Positions 1 through 10,400 of a stretch of 64,000 nt of DNA are shown here, in pieces; the stretch's first letter is position 1, and each line of letters starts with the position of its first letter. The stretch comes from Synergistaceae bacterium (GTDB lineage: Bacteria; Synergistota; Synergistia; Synergistales; Aminobacteriaceae). The notes below the pieces were generated by a model that did not search any database, was not told the DNA's origin, and saw only the letters and a list, made by a program, of their open reading frames with translations. The position numbers were made by a program, and so were the translations under genes. The stretch spans positions 51,965 to 115,964 of the forward strand of contig JAHDLC010000002.1 of assembly GCA_018436595.1 (NCBI GenBank), given 5' to 3'.

Positions 1-774
1 ACGGCTGCGGAGGGAGACCGCCCATTCGCCGGAGAACCGCTTCGCCGCCACGGCCACAAGGAGGGGAGGCTCCGCCATCCGGTCCAGCACGAGGCCGCCG
101 AAATCGGACACGTCGCCGAACTCAAGGACCCCCGGCTCGACAAAGGCCAGGTCTCCCGAACCCTTCCCCATTTTCTCCACCGCGAGGGCGAACCGTTTTT
201 CCTGCTTCTCCACGAATTCTTCCCCGGCGGCCCGTTCGGAGGGAGCGAGGGACGGATCAGGATTTTCCGCCAGCCTGGCCAGGAGGCTGTAGGGGCCGCA
301 GAGGGTAATGAGGGCCTGCCAGAGGCGGCTGTCGGGGTTTTCGTTGATCCAGAGATCCCGGTCGTTGGCAAGCTCCACCAGGGGAGCGAGCCGCTCCATT
401 CCGGGGGCACCCCTGCCGAGGAGCCAGCGGAAATAGACCTTCGCCGCGCAGAATGCCGTGTCCACCACCGCCCAGGGCCGGCCTCCGTACCGGGCCGCCG
501 TGGTTTCATGATGGTCGAAGACGAAGGGGTCTCCCCCCTCGGAATAATGACGGTCGAGAGCATCCACGGTCCGGCTGTCCTGGCAGAAGAGGTCCACCAC
601 GAGGAAATCCTGTCCTGCGGCGATGCTTTCAAGGATCAGCCCGTCCACCGCCCCGTACCCGGCCAGGGAAACCTTCAGGGGACGCTCTCCCCGCCACCGG
701 TGCCAGGCAACCGCCGCGGCGGCGATGCCGTCGAGGTCCGTGTGGCTTATAACATGAAGAAGGGAAGAACTCAT
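1..774 (-). CDS. DHH-family phosphoesterase, 3' end beyond window
   Basis: Read on the minus strand from an ATG at 774, the frame stays open to base 1, so at least 258 residues are present and the C-terminus lies outside the window. The N-terminus carries HTDLDGIAAA (residues about 11-20), then VVDLFCQD (about 61-68) and FDHHETT (about 88-94). This is the Asp, Asp, DHH metal-ligand series of DHH phosphoesterases (RecJ, NrnA and DHH-type oligoribonuclease relatives). These enzymes use Mn2+ to hydrolyse phosphodiesters such as nanoRNA, pAp or cyclic dinucleotides. I cannot say which substrate applies because the C-terminal DHHA1 region is missing. It diverges from dnaA across the origin. The family call is secure; the specific function is not. 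Confidence 0.8.
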   Translation of the reverse strand, partial: MSSSLLHVISHTDLDGIAAAAVAWHRWRGERPLKVSLAGYGAVDGLILESIAAGQDFLVVDLFCQDSRTVDALDRHYSEGGDPFVFDHHETTAARYGGRPWAVVDTAFCAAKVYFRWLLGRGAPGMERLAPLVELANDRDLWINENPDSRLWQALITLCGPYSLLARLAENPDPSLAPSERAAGEEFVEKQEKRFALAVEKMGKGSGDLAFVEPGVLEFGDVSDFGGLVLDRMAEPPLLVAVAAKRFSGEWAVSLRSR

Positions 775-851
775 GTCTCTTTCTCCTCCGAAATAAACAA
801 AATGAGTTTCTCATCCGAAGACGGAGTTCATTTTCCATCATCGGGCCGGAG

Positions 852-1171
852 TTGTCCACATGCCGTTTTTTCCTCCGGAGAGGGGAAATGAAAAATGAAC
901 TTGTGCACAACTGTGGGCAAGTTGTGGATAACCCGCAAGACCCGTTCCCGTAAGCGGATCAAAATTTGTGTGACCGACGGAGAATTTTGTAACAACTTTG
1001 TTCCGGCCGACGGTATCCGTATTTTTACCTATCCACAAAAATAAACCCCCTTTGTGGATATGTGGACAAGTATTGTGGACAACATATTTTCCATTCTTTG
1101 CTCATACACAAAGCCTGCAATGGAAAATACGCCTCTTTTCCGTCGGCTGCCTTCTTTTCGAGTTATCCACA
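852..1171. other. oriC: Replication origin, left DnaA-box cluster
   Basis: The 448-base gap between the DHH gene and dnaA holds a cluster of DnaA boxes. Perfect TTATCCACA sites lie at 923-931 (reverse) and 1163-1171 (forward). One-mismatch sites lie at 852-860, 1029-1037, 1053-1061, 1061-1069 and 1074-1082. The four at 1029-1082 are packed almost end to end, as expected for cooperative DnaA binding. The sequence around 1083-1130 is more AT-rich than the flanks. With the second cluster downstream of dnaA this matches a bipartite origin. The boxes upstream of dnaA probably also autoregulate its promoter. Confidence 0.85.
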
Positions 1172-1222
1172 TTCCGCCCGTTGTGATAATATGGTGCCAT
1201 TCTCAGCATGAGGTGAAGCATT

Positions 1223-2548
1223 GTGGAAAAAGATCTCAACCGGCTGTGGGAAGAAATCCTGGCTGAAGCGACCCGGTCCCTTCCCGCCGGAACCGCTGAC
1301 CTGTGGCTTAAAACCTGCATCCCCACCGACCTTGTGGAGGGGTCCCTCGTTCTCGACGTTCCCAACGTGTTCGTGAAGGAGCAGATCTCCTCAAGGTTTC
1401 TGAAGGACCTTGTCCGCATCTGCAGGGAAACGGGAAAAAGCGACGACATCGAACTCCGGGTGGGGTCGGAAACGAAAAAGGACGAACAGAAGCGGGCCCA
1501 GAAGGCTGTATCCGGGGGCTCCGCTGAATCCCGCGGAGGACTCAACCCGGGCTATCTTTTCAACTCCTTCGTGGTTGGAAAGTCCAACAGGCTGGCCCAC
1601 GCGGCAAGTCTCGCCGTGGCGGAGACGCCGGGGGAGGCCTACAATCCTCTCTTCATCTGGGGAGGCGTCGGGTTGGGGAAAACCCATCTCATGCACGCCA
1701 TCGGCCATTACGTCCTCGACAGGAACCCGAACCACAAGGTGACCTACGTGAGTTCGGAGAAGTTCATCAACGAGTTCATCCAGTCCATCAAGAACAACAA
1801 GACCCAGGAGTTCAAGTCCAAGTACAGGAGCGTGGACATCCTCCTCATCGACGATATCCAGTTCCTTGGAAACAAGGGGAGCAGTCAGGAAGAGTTTTTC
1901 CACACCTTCAACCAGCTCCACACGTCGAAAAAACAGATCGTCATCTGTTCCGACCGGCCGCCGAAGGATATCCAGAGCATCGAGGACAGGCTCGTGAGCC
2001 GTTTCGAATGGGGCCTTGTCACGGACATCCAGTCACCGGATCTCGAAACCAGGATCGCCATCCTGCAGAAAAAGGCCCAGCTCCGCCGCTATGACATCCC
2101 CGACGACGTGATCAATTTTCTTGCCGTCAACATCCCGAGCAACATCCGGGAGCTCGAGGGGGCCCTCAACAGGGTAGTGGCCTGCGCCGAGCTTTCCAGC
2201 GAGCCCATCACCGAGGAAAATACCGGTGAGTGGCTCAAGGACGTGATCCGAAAGGATATCCGCGGGCCGGTAAGCGTGGACGCCATCCAGCACGCTGTGG
2301 CGGAATTCTTCAGCATGAGCGTGGACGATCTTCTGAGCGCCAAAAGGACGTCCGACCTGGCCCTCGCCCGGCAGATCGCCATGTTCCTGTGCCGCAAGCT
2401 TACCGAGGTCAGCCTGCAGCAGATCGGTCTCTCCTTCCGGAAGAAGGACCATACCACTGTGCTTCACGCACACAGGAAGATCAGCCAGATGGTGAAGGAG
2501 CAGCCAAGAATCCGGCAGATTGTGGATACAATCGAGGGAAAACTGTGA
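1223..2548 (+). CDS. dnaA: Chromosomal replication initiator protein DnaA
   Basis: DnaA binds 9-mer boxes at the origin, oligomerises with ATP and opens the duplex for helicase loading. The 441-residue protein has the usual family length. Domain I is about residues 1-85, a short linker follows, then the AAA+ core with Walker A GGVGLGKT at 147-154 and Walker B LLIDD near 207-211. The C-terminal box-binding domain carries the signature DHTTVLHAHRKI at 409-420. The start is GTG at 1223, behind the purine-rich AGGTGAAG. The gene sits between two clusters of DnaA boxes, and a further box-like TGTGGATAC lies in its last codons (2521-2529). Autoregulation by DnaA is likely from the upstream boxes but not shown. 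Confidence 0.98.
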   Translation: MEKDLNRLWEEILAEATRSLPAGTADLWLKTCIPTDLVEGSLVLDVPNVFVKEQISSRFLKDLVRICRETGKSDDIELRVGSETKKDEQKRAQKAVSGGSAESRGGLNPGYLFNSFVVGKSNRLAHAASLAVAETPGEAYNPLFIWGGVGLGKTHLMHAIGHYVLDRNPNHKVTYVSSEKFINEFIQSIKNNKTQEFKSKYRSVDILLIDDIQFLGNKGSSQEEFFHTFNQLHTSKKQIVICSDRPPKDIQSIEDRLVSRFEWGLVTDIQSPDLETRIAILQKKAQLRRYDIPDDVINFLAVNIPSNIRELEGALNRVVACAELSSEPITEENTGEWLKDVIRKDIRGPVSVDAIQHAVAEFFSMSVDDLLSAKRTSDLALARQIAMFLCRKLTEVSLQQIGLSFRKKDHTTVLHAHRKISQMVKEQPRIRQIVDTIEGKL

Positions 2549-2563
2549 ACGGATTTCCCCTTT

Positions 2564-2749
2564 TGTGGATAAGCCGGCCTCAATCGGAGATTATTCTTTT
2601 TTCCTGTGGATACTGTGAATAACTTTGCCGGTCAGGGGAAAATCTGTCCACAGGGGAAAACTCCGTCATAGGGCCCGGCCGTCGGGTTATCCACAGTATT
2701 CGCACTGCCTATTATCATTACTGTCACTAAAACCAAAAAATAATAAAAG
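2564..2749. other. oriC: Replication origin, right DnaA-box cluster and AT-rich unwinding region
   Basis: Perfect DnaA boxes lie at 2564-2572 (reverse) and 2687-2695 (forward). Near matches lie at 2605-2613, 2614-2622 and 2644-2652. They are followed at about 2705-2749 by an AT-rich tract with ATTATCATTA and AAAATAATAAAA elements, unlike the GC-rich genes on either side. This is the best candidate for the DNA unwinding element. Boxes beside an AT-rich run, between dnaA and dnaN, is the classical arrangement. Which half of the bipartite origin melts first cannot be told from sequence alone. Confidence 0.8.
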
Positions 2750-2773
2750 ATGTACTTCGGGGAGGGAAACATT

Positions 2774-3958
2774 GTGAGACTTCAGATCAACAAGGGAGAG
2801 TTCATGAAAAACTGGCAGATCGCCGAAAGGAGCACCAGTTCGAAAAGCACCATCAACTCTCTTACGGGCATACTGCTGAAAGCCTCCGGCCAGGACGATG
2901 AAAATACCGTCCGCCTCGAGGCCACCGACCTGAAAACATCCGTCAAGTGCATCTCCCGGGGAATCCTCGTGGAAGAAGAGGGAGAAGCGGTCCTGCCGGT
3001 CAAGGTCGTGGGAGAACTCTTCAAAAAAGCTCCCACCAGCGTTTTCACCGTCTCCGTCACCGACGGAAAAGGGCTGATTATCGCGGGAAGGAACCGGTAC
3101 AAGTTCACCACCTACCCTTCCCGGGAATTTCCAACCCTTCCCGTATCGGAAAGCGCTCCCTTTTTCTGCTCCATCAGCGCTTCCGAGCTGCTCCGGACCA
3201 TCTCCGAGGGAACCGTGGCAAGCACCGTGGGAGAGGAATTCCCCAAGTACCTCGGCACGGCGTTCTTCCAGATGAAGGACGGAGAGCTCCGGGTCATTTC
3301 CACCGACGGGCGGCGGCTTTCCCTGTCCAAATGCTACCCGGCGGAAAAAGGAGAGGACAGCGACTTCCTCCTTCCCATCACCGGCCTGAAGGAGCTGCAG
3401 CGGCTGCTTTCCTCCGTTGACGGGGAAACCCCTGTCCAGGTCCTTTCCGATACCACCCTGGTGTTCTTCCAGATGGGGAGTCTTGAATTCTCCGTCCGGA
3501 GAGTGGAAGCCGCGTTCCCGAACTACGAAAAGATCCTGAACCCCCAGAGCACCACCAGCCTTGACGTGGACAGGAATTCCCTCGCGTCAGCCCTGGAACG
3601 GGTGGATGTCATCGTCCGGGAATTCAGCCGCATGGTGCTTTTCCGCCTTTCTCCCCAGGGAGATCTTGTCCTTATGGGAAAGGCTCCCGAAACGGGAGCT
3701 GTGGAGGAGATCCTCGACGGAAAGATCGAAGGTGAGCCCCTGACGGTGGCCTTCAACGTGGGCTTCCTCCTCGACGGCCTGAAGGCCCTCTACGGCGACC
3801 GGGCGTTCATCAGCTTCAACGGCCCGGAGGGACAGATGACCATGCTCCGTCCTGACCAGAAGGACTTTCTGTACATGGTCATGCCTATCAAGCTCACGGA
3901 AAGCGACCTCTCCTTCGAGGAAGATGACGGGGAAGAGGAGGATTTTCCCACCGAATAA
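2774..3958 (+). CDS. dnaN: DNA polymerase III beta subunit (sliding clamp)
   Basis: DnaN forms the ring clamp that tethers DNA polymerase III and other clamp-binding proteins to DNA. The frame can be extended to an ATG at 2750, but GTG at 2774 follows the GGGGAGGG site at 2758-2766 at good spacing. It gives the usual beta-clamp N-terminus (M-R-L-Q-I) and 394 residues, close to the family norm. Three clamp-fold repeats are recognisable, and the C-terminal MPIKL motif is conserved (codons about 3880-3894). An acidic extension, with Glu and Asp in EEDDGEEEDF, follows the usual end. It is followed 3 bases later by recF. The clamp-binding partner UmuC is encoded in this same window. Confidence 0.97.
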   Translation: MRLQINKGEFMKNWQIAERSTSSKSTINSLTGILLKASGQDDENTVRLEATDLKTSVKCISRGILVEEEGEAVLPVKVVGELFKKAPTSVFTVSVTDGKGLIIAGRNRYKFTTYPSREFPTLPVSESAPFFCSISASELLRTISEGTVASTVGEEFPKYLGTAFFQMKDGELRVISTDGRRLSLSKCYPAEKGEDSDFLLPITGLKELQRLLSSVDGETPVQVLSDTTLVFFQMGSLEFSVRRVEAAFPNYEKILNPQSTTSLDVDRNSLASALERVDVIVREFSRMVLFRLSPQGDLVLMGKAPETGAVEEILDGKIEGEPLTVAFNVGFLLDGLKALYGDRAFISFNGPEGQMTMLRPDQKDFLYMVMPIKLTESDLSFEEDDGEEEDFPTE

Positions 3959-3961
3959 GGC

Positions 3962-5017
3962 ATGTGGTGTTCCGAGTACCTCGTACGAAACTTTCGAAAC
4001 CTGTCGCCTGTCCGGATTTCCTGGGACCCGGGACTGAACCTCGTCACGGGAAAAAACGGGGCGGGAAAAACCAACTGTCTTGAAGGACTTCATCTCCTGA
4101 CGGGATGGGGTCCTTTCGGCGAAAGAAAAGATATCCCTTCCTGGCGGGGGGAAGGAGACAGGGCGTATATTACCGGTTCCTTCTGCGGCGAGGAGGACCT
4201 GTTTCTCGCCATGGCCGTCGGCGGTTCTACCGTGGTGAAGTGCGACGGAAAGCGGGTTTCCTTTCCCGAGGTGCGGGCGAGGGTGCCCGCTCTCGCGTTT
4301 CTTCCGGGGGATATGGCCCTGCTGGATGGATCGCCTTCTATTCGTCGAAATTTTCTGGATAGATTATGCGCCCTTCTCTTTCCTCTGTACGCCAGGAGAA
4401 TCAGCGATTTCAGGAGGGCGGTCCGCCACAGGACCGTTCTTCTCAGGGCGGGCAAGAGGACGGAGCCCCTGTCCCGTGCCATGGCTCCTCTGGCAGCGTG
4501 GATATGGTCGTGCAGGGATGAGGCTGTCGGTCTCCTTTCCCTCGGGCTGGCCCGTTTTCAGGACCTCTCCCCCGCTCCCCTGGAGCTGGCCCATGTCCGG
4601 GGAGGCGGTTCGATAGCGGCAGATCCTCTTGATGACTGGTGGCAGTCCCTCGAGGCCTGGGGCGAGAGGGAAAGAAGAAGCTGTCTTTCCCTCGTGGGGC
4701 CTCACCGGGACGATCTCCTGGTGCGGACGGGAGGACGGGATGCGGCTGTTTTTTTCAGCAGGGGCCAGATACGGAGGGCCTCCGTCGCCCTGATGCTCGC
4801 GGCGGGCAAGGCCGTGGAGGCCCGGCTGAAACGGAAGCCCCTGATCCTTCTTGACGAAATTGCCTCTGAGCTCGACGGGGAGGGACGGAGGATAACCGTG
4901 GATTCCCTGGAGGGAACGGGGTGGCAGGTTGTTGCTGCTGCGGCGGAGATGCCTGAGGACCAGTGGCCGGGCAGCATGTGGAAAGTGGAGGAGGGAGCGG
5001 TGCTTCCCTGCGTTTGA
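3962..5017 (+). CDS. recF: DNA replication and repair protein RecF
   Basis: RecF is an SMC-like ATPase that, with RecO and RecR, loads RecA at gaps in single-stranded DNA. The 351-residue protein shows Walker A GKNGAGKTN at 30-38, the family GPHRDD at 246-251, a diverged ABC signature FFSRGQIRR at about 264-272 (usually LSQGQ) and Walker B LILLDEI at 294-300. Its start is 3 bases after the dnaN stop, so the two are likely co-translated. The GAGGAGG in the dnaN tail at about 3934-3940 is rather far from the start. Position in a dnaA-dnaN-recF cluster is standard. Confidence 0.96.
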   Translation: MWCSEYLVRNFRNLSPVRISWDPGLNLVTGKNGAGKTNCLEGLHLLTGWGPFGERKDIPSWRGEGDRAYITGSFCGEEDLFLAMAVGGSTVVKCDGKRVSFPEVRARVPALAFLPGDMALLDGSPSIRRNFLDRLCALLFPLYARRISDFRRAVRHRTVLLRAGKRTEPLSRAMAPLAAWIWSCRDEAVGLLSLGLARFQDLSPAPLELAHVRGGGSIAADPLDDWWQSLEAWGERERRSCLSLVGPHRDDLLVRTGGRDAAVFFSRGQIRRASVALMLAAGKAVEARLKRKPLILLDEIASELDGEGRRITVDSLEGTGWQVVAAAAEMPEDQWPGSMWKVEEGAVLPCV

Positions 5018-5052
5018 GAACAGAAACGGGATCCTGAAAGGAAGAGAATGGA

Positions 5053-6960
5053 ATGGCGGCAGTGTGCGATAAAAAATATGATGTCATTGTTGTGGGAGGA
5101 GGTCACGCCGGGTGCGAGGCGGCCCTCGCGGCGGCACGGATGGGAGCGGCGGTGCTCCAGCTCAACCTTTACCTGGACAACACGGCCCTCATGCCCTGCA
5201 ATCCCTCCATAGGGGGGCCGGCAAAGGGGCACCTCGTCAGGGAAGGAAGCGCCCTCGGAGGAGAGCAGGCAGAGGCCGCCGACAGGTCCGCCATGCTGGT
5301 CCGCTGGCTGAACACGTCAAAGGGACCTGCCGTACAGGCGCTCCGTGCCCAGTGCGACCTCCGGGACTATGCCGCCCATTACACCCTCGCCGTGGAGACC
5401 CAGAAAAACCTGGACGTCCACCAGGACGTGGTGACGGATCTCTGGACGGAAAAGGGCAGGATCAGGGGTGTCCGGACGAAGTACGGTCTTGTCTACGAGG
5501 GAAAAACGGTAGTGCTCGCCACGGGAACCTATCTTGGAGGCAAGGTCTACATCGGGGAGGACAGTTTTGCTTCCGGTCCTCTCGGGCAGGTTCCCTCGGA
5601 GGAACTCTCCCGGTCCATCCGGGGAGCGGGCCTTGAGACGGCGAGGACCCGTACCGATACCACTCCCCGGCTTCATATGGATTCCCTGGACCTTTCTTCC
5701 CTTACCGCCCAGGGCAGCGCAGCGGAACCTCTGGCCTTTTCCCTCTGGGGGAAGGGAAAGATCCACGAGGGGTATTTCTGCCACCTCACGAGGAGCAATC
5801 CCCTGACCCACGGCATCATCAGGGAAAACCTCCACAGGTCTCCCCTCTACATGGGCTGGATGGAGGGATCGGGACCGCGGTACTGCCCTTCCATCGAGGA
5901 TAAGGTCATCAAGTTTCCGGAGAAGGAAAGCCATCTCATCTTCCTGGAGCCTGTGTCCCGGGGAAACAGGGAGGTCTACGTGCAGAATTTCTCCACGAGC
6001 CTTCCCTACGACGTACAGCTTGCCATGGTCCATTCCCTTCCCGGGTGCGCCTCTGCCCACATCACCCGTCCCGGGTACGCCATAGAGTACGATTACGTCA
6101 TCCCTACCCAGCTCCACCCCTATTTGGAGACAAAGAGGGTGGAAGGGCTTTTCTGCGCCGGGCAGATCAACGGCACGTCGGGGTACGAGGAGGCCGCTGC
6201 CCAGGGGCTCCTGGCGGGCATCAACGCCGCCCTGAAAGCCAGGGGAGAGGAGCCTGTAGTTCTTTCCCGCTCCGAGGCCTATCTCGGGGTGCTGGTGGAT
6301 GACCTGGTAACCAAGGGAACGAAGGAACCCTACCGGATGCTCACCAGCCGATGCGAACACAGGCTGCTTCTGCGCCATGACAACGCCGACCGAAGACTCT
6401 CTCCCATCGGGAGGAAGATCGGCCTCATCGGGGATGAACGGTGGAATGTCCTCCTTGCCAGGTGGAAGCGGATCGATACCGAGGCGGAAAGGCTTGAAAA
6501 AGCAAAGATTCCGCCTTCTGAGGGACTGAATGAGGCTCTGGCGGCCCTGGGATCGTCTCCCCTTTCGGAGACGGTGTCGGCTGCTGACCTGCTGCGCCGG
6601 CCGAGGGTACCCTATTCCCTGGTGGAGAGGTTTTCTCCGTCGCCGGAACCTCCCCGGGGGGAGGAAGTGCAGGCCCTCGAGGTGGAAATCAAATACGAGG
6701 GGTATATCGAACGACAGCACCGGCAGGTGGCACGGCTCTCGAGGATGGAAGAGGTACGTCTTCCATCCGGTCTCGACTATTCCTCCATTTCCGGCCTCCT
6801 CGCCGAAAGCAGGCAGAAGCTGGAGGCCCTCCGCCCCCTCACCCTGGGGCAGGCGGGGCGCATTTCCGGCGTGACTCCTACGGACATTCACCTTCTGTCG
6901 GTGTACCTCAATTCTCTGTCGCGGAGGGAAGCGGACGATGAGGAATATCAGGCGCAGTAA
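5053..6960 (+). CDS. mnmG: tRNA uridine-5-carboxymethylaminomethyl(34) synthesis enzyme MnmG
   Basis: MnmG (GidA) uses FAD with MnmE to install the carboxymethylaminomethyl group on wobble uridine 34 of several tRNAs. The 635-residue length is typical. The N-terminus has the FAD dinucleotide motif VVGGGHAGCE (about 13-22) and then the MnmG-specific NPSIGGPAKGHLVRE region. GTSGYEEAAAQG lies in the middle and the helical MnmE-binding domain is at the C-terminus. ATG at 5053 follows AAAGGAAGAG. The stop overlaps the next gene by 23 bases, implying coupling to the DUF721 gene. Its place beside the origin cluster is common in bacteria. Confidence 0.97.
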   Translation: MAAVCDKKYDVIVVGGGHAGCEAALAAARMGAAVLQLNLYLDNTALMPCNPSIGGPAKGHLVREGSALGGEQAEAADRSAMLVRWLNTSKGPAVQALRAQCDLRDYAAHYTLAVETQKNLDVHQDVVTDLWTEKGRIRGVRTKYGLVYEGKTVVLATGTYLGGKVYIGEDSFASGPLGQVPSEELSRSIRGAGLETARTRTDTTPRLHMDSLDLSSLTAQGSAAEPLAFSLWGKGKIHEGYFCHLTRSNPLTHGIIRENLHRSPLYMGWMEGSGPRYCPSIEDKVIKFPEKESHLIFLEPVSRGNREVYVQNFSTSLPYDVQLAMVHSLPGCASAHITRPGYAIEYDYVIPTQLHPYLETKRVEGLFCAGQINGTSGYEEAAAQGLLAGINAALKARGEEPVVLSRSEAYLGVLVDDLVTKGTKEPYRMLTSRCEHRLLLRHDNADRRLSPIGRKIGLIGDERWNVLLARWKRIDTEAERLEKAKIPPSEGLNEALAALGSSPLSETVSAADLLRRPRVPYSLVERFSPSPEPPRGEEVQALEVEIKYEGYIERQHRQVARLSRMEEVRLPSGLDYSSISGLLAESRQKLEALRPLTLGQAGRISGVTPTDIHLLSVYLNSLSRREADDEEYQAQ

Positions 6961-7423
6961 AGGCGTTCCGGGACCTGTGGCCGCTCTCCTGGACCTGGTC
7001 ATGCCCAGGGGGGCGGAGGAAAAGCTCGCCCTTCCGGAGCTGAGGGACAAATGGGCCGCCGCGGTGGGCCCCACGCTGGCGAAAAAAACCTGGCCCGACG
7101 ATATGGAAAAAGGGGTTCTGCTTGTGAAGGCCGACAGCCCCTCTTCGGCGAAGGCCCTGTCCATGAGGGGGGCCTCCGTGGCCCGGGAGGCCTCGAAGAT
7201 CACCGGGGTAAAGGTGACCGCCCTGAAGGTGGTGGTGGGGAAAGCCTCTCCCTCTCCCAGGGCCGGCAAGCCCAGGAAACCGACGCTGGTGAAGCCGAAA
7301 AAAGAGGATGTGGACAGGGCTTTCGAGGAAGTGAAAGAGAAGTTTTCCCCGGAGCGGGAAAACCTCGCCCGGAGGTTTGCCTCCCTCATGACCCTCTACC
7401 GCATGCGGTTTCCCGACAAATAG
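6938..7423 (+). CDS. DUF721 (DciA-like) domain protein
   Basis: A 161-residue protein whose first hundred residues match the DUF721 pattern: an N-terminal helix, LRDKWAAAVGPTLAKKTWP (about residues 37-55), then a strand-rich segment ending near VTALKVVVGK. The family includes DciA, which helps load replicative helicase in many bacteria lacking DnaC. Here it closes the replication gene cluster, which fits a helicase-loading role, but that is inference. A basic linker (about 100-125) and a helical tail follow. It overlaps mnmG by 23 bases. It converges on the hybrid kinase gene with only 10 bases between the stops and no obvious terminator. Confidence 0.8.
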   Translation: MRNIRRSKGVPGPVAALLDLVMPRGAEEKLALPELRDKWAAAVGPTLAKKTWPDDMEKGVLLVKADSPSSAKALSMRGASVAREASKITGVKVTALKVVVGKASPSPRAGKPRKPTLVKPKKEDVDRAFEEVKEKFSPERENLARRFASLMTLYRMRFPDK

Positions 7424-7433
7424 GGAGGTTTTT

Positions 7434-10400
7434 TCAGGTATCCAGCTCTTTTTTCATGGCCTCTTCCGTAAGGGCGAAATGGAACCGGAGCCTGGAAAAC
7501 AGCTCCTGAAGCTCTTCCGTACGGCCTTTTTCCGCCTCCGCCTGTATGGCTTTTGCCAGCCGGCTGAGTTCCGGGGCACACCCGTTGGAGGCCGTTCCCT
7601 TGATGGTATGGGCTATTTTCGCGCAGGCCCGCAAATCACCCTTTTGAATGGCGTCGCCAAGGGCCTCCAGGTCCTCCGGCACAGCCTCCAGAAACAGCTC
7701 CAGGAGCATTTTCCCCTCGTCCCGGTCCCCCAGAAGCCTGGCGAAGAAACTGACCCCGTCGAAGGCGGGGTCTTCTGCCTTCGACGGTTCTTTTCCGGAG
7801 AAAAAAGATGAGCCGGAATCCGTGACAGGAGTGACCGAAGAAGGAATCCATTTGCAGAGCACTCCAAGGAGTTCGTTCGAGGAAAAGGGCTTGGGAAGGT
7901 AGTCGTTCATTCCTTTTTTCAGGCATTCATCGGCGAATCCTTTGACGGCATGGGCTGTGAGGGCCACCACGGGGACCTGGTGGTCCAGCACCGGAGACCC
8001 GGGGTCCCGAATGAAGGCCGTGGCTTCGTAGCCGTCCATCTCGGGCATCTGGATGTCCATGAGCACGAGGTTGAACCGTTTCTGGGACAGGAGTTCCACC
8101 GCTTCGCGGCCATTGGAGGCGGTTTCCGGAAGAAATCCTCTCTTTTCCAGAAGCAGCCGCACAAGTTCCCTGTTCACCCTGTTGTCATCCACCACAAGAA
8201 CTGAGGGGTTTCTTCCCTCCCCTTCCGTACAGAATGCCGGCACGGAGGAGTTTTTTCCGGGCTGGTGGCTTTCACCCCCTGATTCCCCTGTCTTCAGCGA
8301 AAGAATGAAGGTAAAGGCGGATCCCTTTCCCGGAGTGCTTTCCACCGACAGAACACTGCCCATCATCTCCACGAGTCTCCTGGAGATGGATAGGCCGAGG
8401 CCCGTGCCGCCGTATTTTCTGGTCCGGAATGCCTCCCCCTGCCTGAAGGGGGTAAAAATTTCGCCCATAAATTCCTTCGGGATGCCGATGCCCGTATCGG
8501 TGACCGAAAAGGCAATTTTAGCCTCTCCGTCCTCCCTGCCGAGGAACCTGACGGAGAGGATGACGGATCCCCTTTCCGTGAATTTCAGGGCGTTGCTGAG
8601 GAGGTTCGTCAGTATCTGCCGGATCCTGATGGGATCTCCCAGCAGGACGGCAGGCAGGGCGGGGTCCGCTTCAAGGGAGAGGAACAGACCTTTTTCCGCG
8701 GCCTGGGAAAGGAAGGGGGCTAGGGTGTCTTCCAGGGTCTTTCCGACGGGGAAGGGCAGGACGGAGAGGGAGAAGGTTCCCGACTCGATCTTGGAGAAGT
8801 CCAGGAGGTCGTTGAGGACGACGAGGAGGTGCTGGGCGCTCTCGTGGATCATTCCGGCGAGATTCCGCTGGGATGAGTCGAGAGGTGTTTCCAGAAGAAG
8901 TTCCGACATTCCGAGAACACCGTTCATGGGGGTCCTGATCTCGTGGCTTATGCTGGCCACGAATTCCGATTTTGCGGCGCTCGCCCTTTCAGCTTCATCC
9001 CTGGCGGCGCGTATCGTCTCTTCGGCGGTTTTCCTCTCGGTGATGTCCTCACCCACGGCCTGGAGGAACTGGAGTTTCCCCGAGGGATCGAAGAAACCCC
9101 TGTTGATCCACCGCTGCCACCGCAGGGAGCCGTCCGGGGCGAACACCCGCTCTTCCCTGGAAAAAGACGGCAGTTCCGGTGTAATGGAAGAAAGGGTTTT
9201 CTCGATTTCCATCCGGTCGCCGGGATGGAGGAAATCAAGGAAGGATGTGCCGAGTATCTCCTGCTGCTCCCTCCCGAACCACCGGCAGTAGGCGGCGTTG
9301 GCGTAGAGAATGGTTCCATCGGGAAGGCAGGTGGAAATGAGAATCGGCATGTCTTCGGCAAGGGAACGGTACCTCTTCTCACTTTCGGTGAGGGACTGGG
9401 AAATCTCCTTGAGGGCGGTGACGTCGAAGCTGCACCCCACGATGCCCGCCACGTTTCCCTTTTCGTCGAAAATTGCACTCTTGGTAATGCTGTACCAAAA
9501 TTCTCCCCCACTGCCGCGGATCAGCCGCTCCCTGTCCTGAAGGGTACCGCCCGTGCGGAGAACATACTCGTCCTCCTTTCCGGCGGCCGAGGCGGTGGGT
9601 TCTTCCAGGACGTCGGAAGCCGTCCTGCCGATGACATCGTCATGCCTCAGGTTCCGGAATTGCGTGAAGGCCCTGTTCACGAAGGTATATTTTCCCTCCC
9701 TGTCCTTGAGGTAAAGATGGACCGGAACGGCGTCGAAGATCTGCTGCCTCAGCTCCAGCTCGGACCGGATCTTTTCCTCCAGCTTCTTCCGTTCGGTGAT
9801 GTCCTCGAGGAAACCGTCGATGTACAAAGGCTCTCCGCCGGGAGAAAAAACGCTCCGGTGGAAGAGGTGCACGTGGATGGGAGAACCGTCCCTCCTGAGG
9901 AAGACCGTCTCCCGCTCCAGCCACCGGTTCGGATTGGCAAGAAGGTGAGCCACCACTCCTTCCCGGGCTTCGGGCTCGGCGTAGTGGATCTTTGCCGATG
10001 TCCTGTTGACTTCATCCATGAGAGCGGCAGGGGAAGGGAAACCGAGAATCCGGGCGTGGTGGATGTTGGCCGAGAGGTATTTCCCGTCGAAGGTGACCCG
10101 GTACATGCCGATGGGGGCGTTCTCCACCAGTTCGATGTACCGGTTTTCCAGCTCGAGGTAACTCTTCTCCTTTTCTTTTTCCAGGATGATGTCCCGTTCA
10201 CACTCGAAGACAGCGCATACTGTTCCGGAATCGTCTTTTACCGGTATTCCGCGGGAGAGGAAAACTTTTCCGTTGGTAATGATGACTCTTTCCCTGGTTT
10301 CACCGGTGACGAGGGCTTCCCGTACGGGGCAGCCGGCGCATGGGGACTCAGAGGAGTGGTGAAGGGAATGGCAGGTCCTGCCGACGAGATTCTCCCTCGG

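Noticed and set aside
5317..7389. A 690-codon open frame antisense to mnmG and the DUF721 gene
   Set aside because: GC-rich codon bias opens the opposite frame; the sense genes have clear family motifs and the antisense product shows none.
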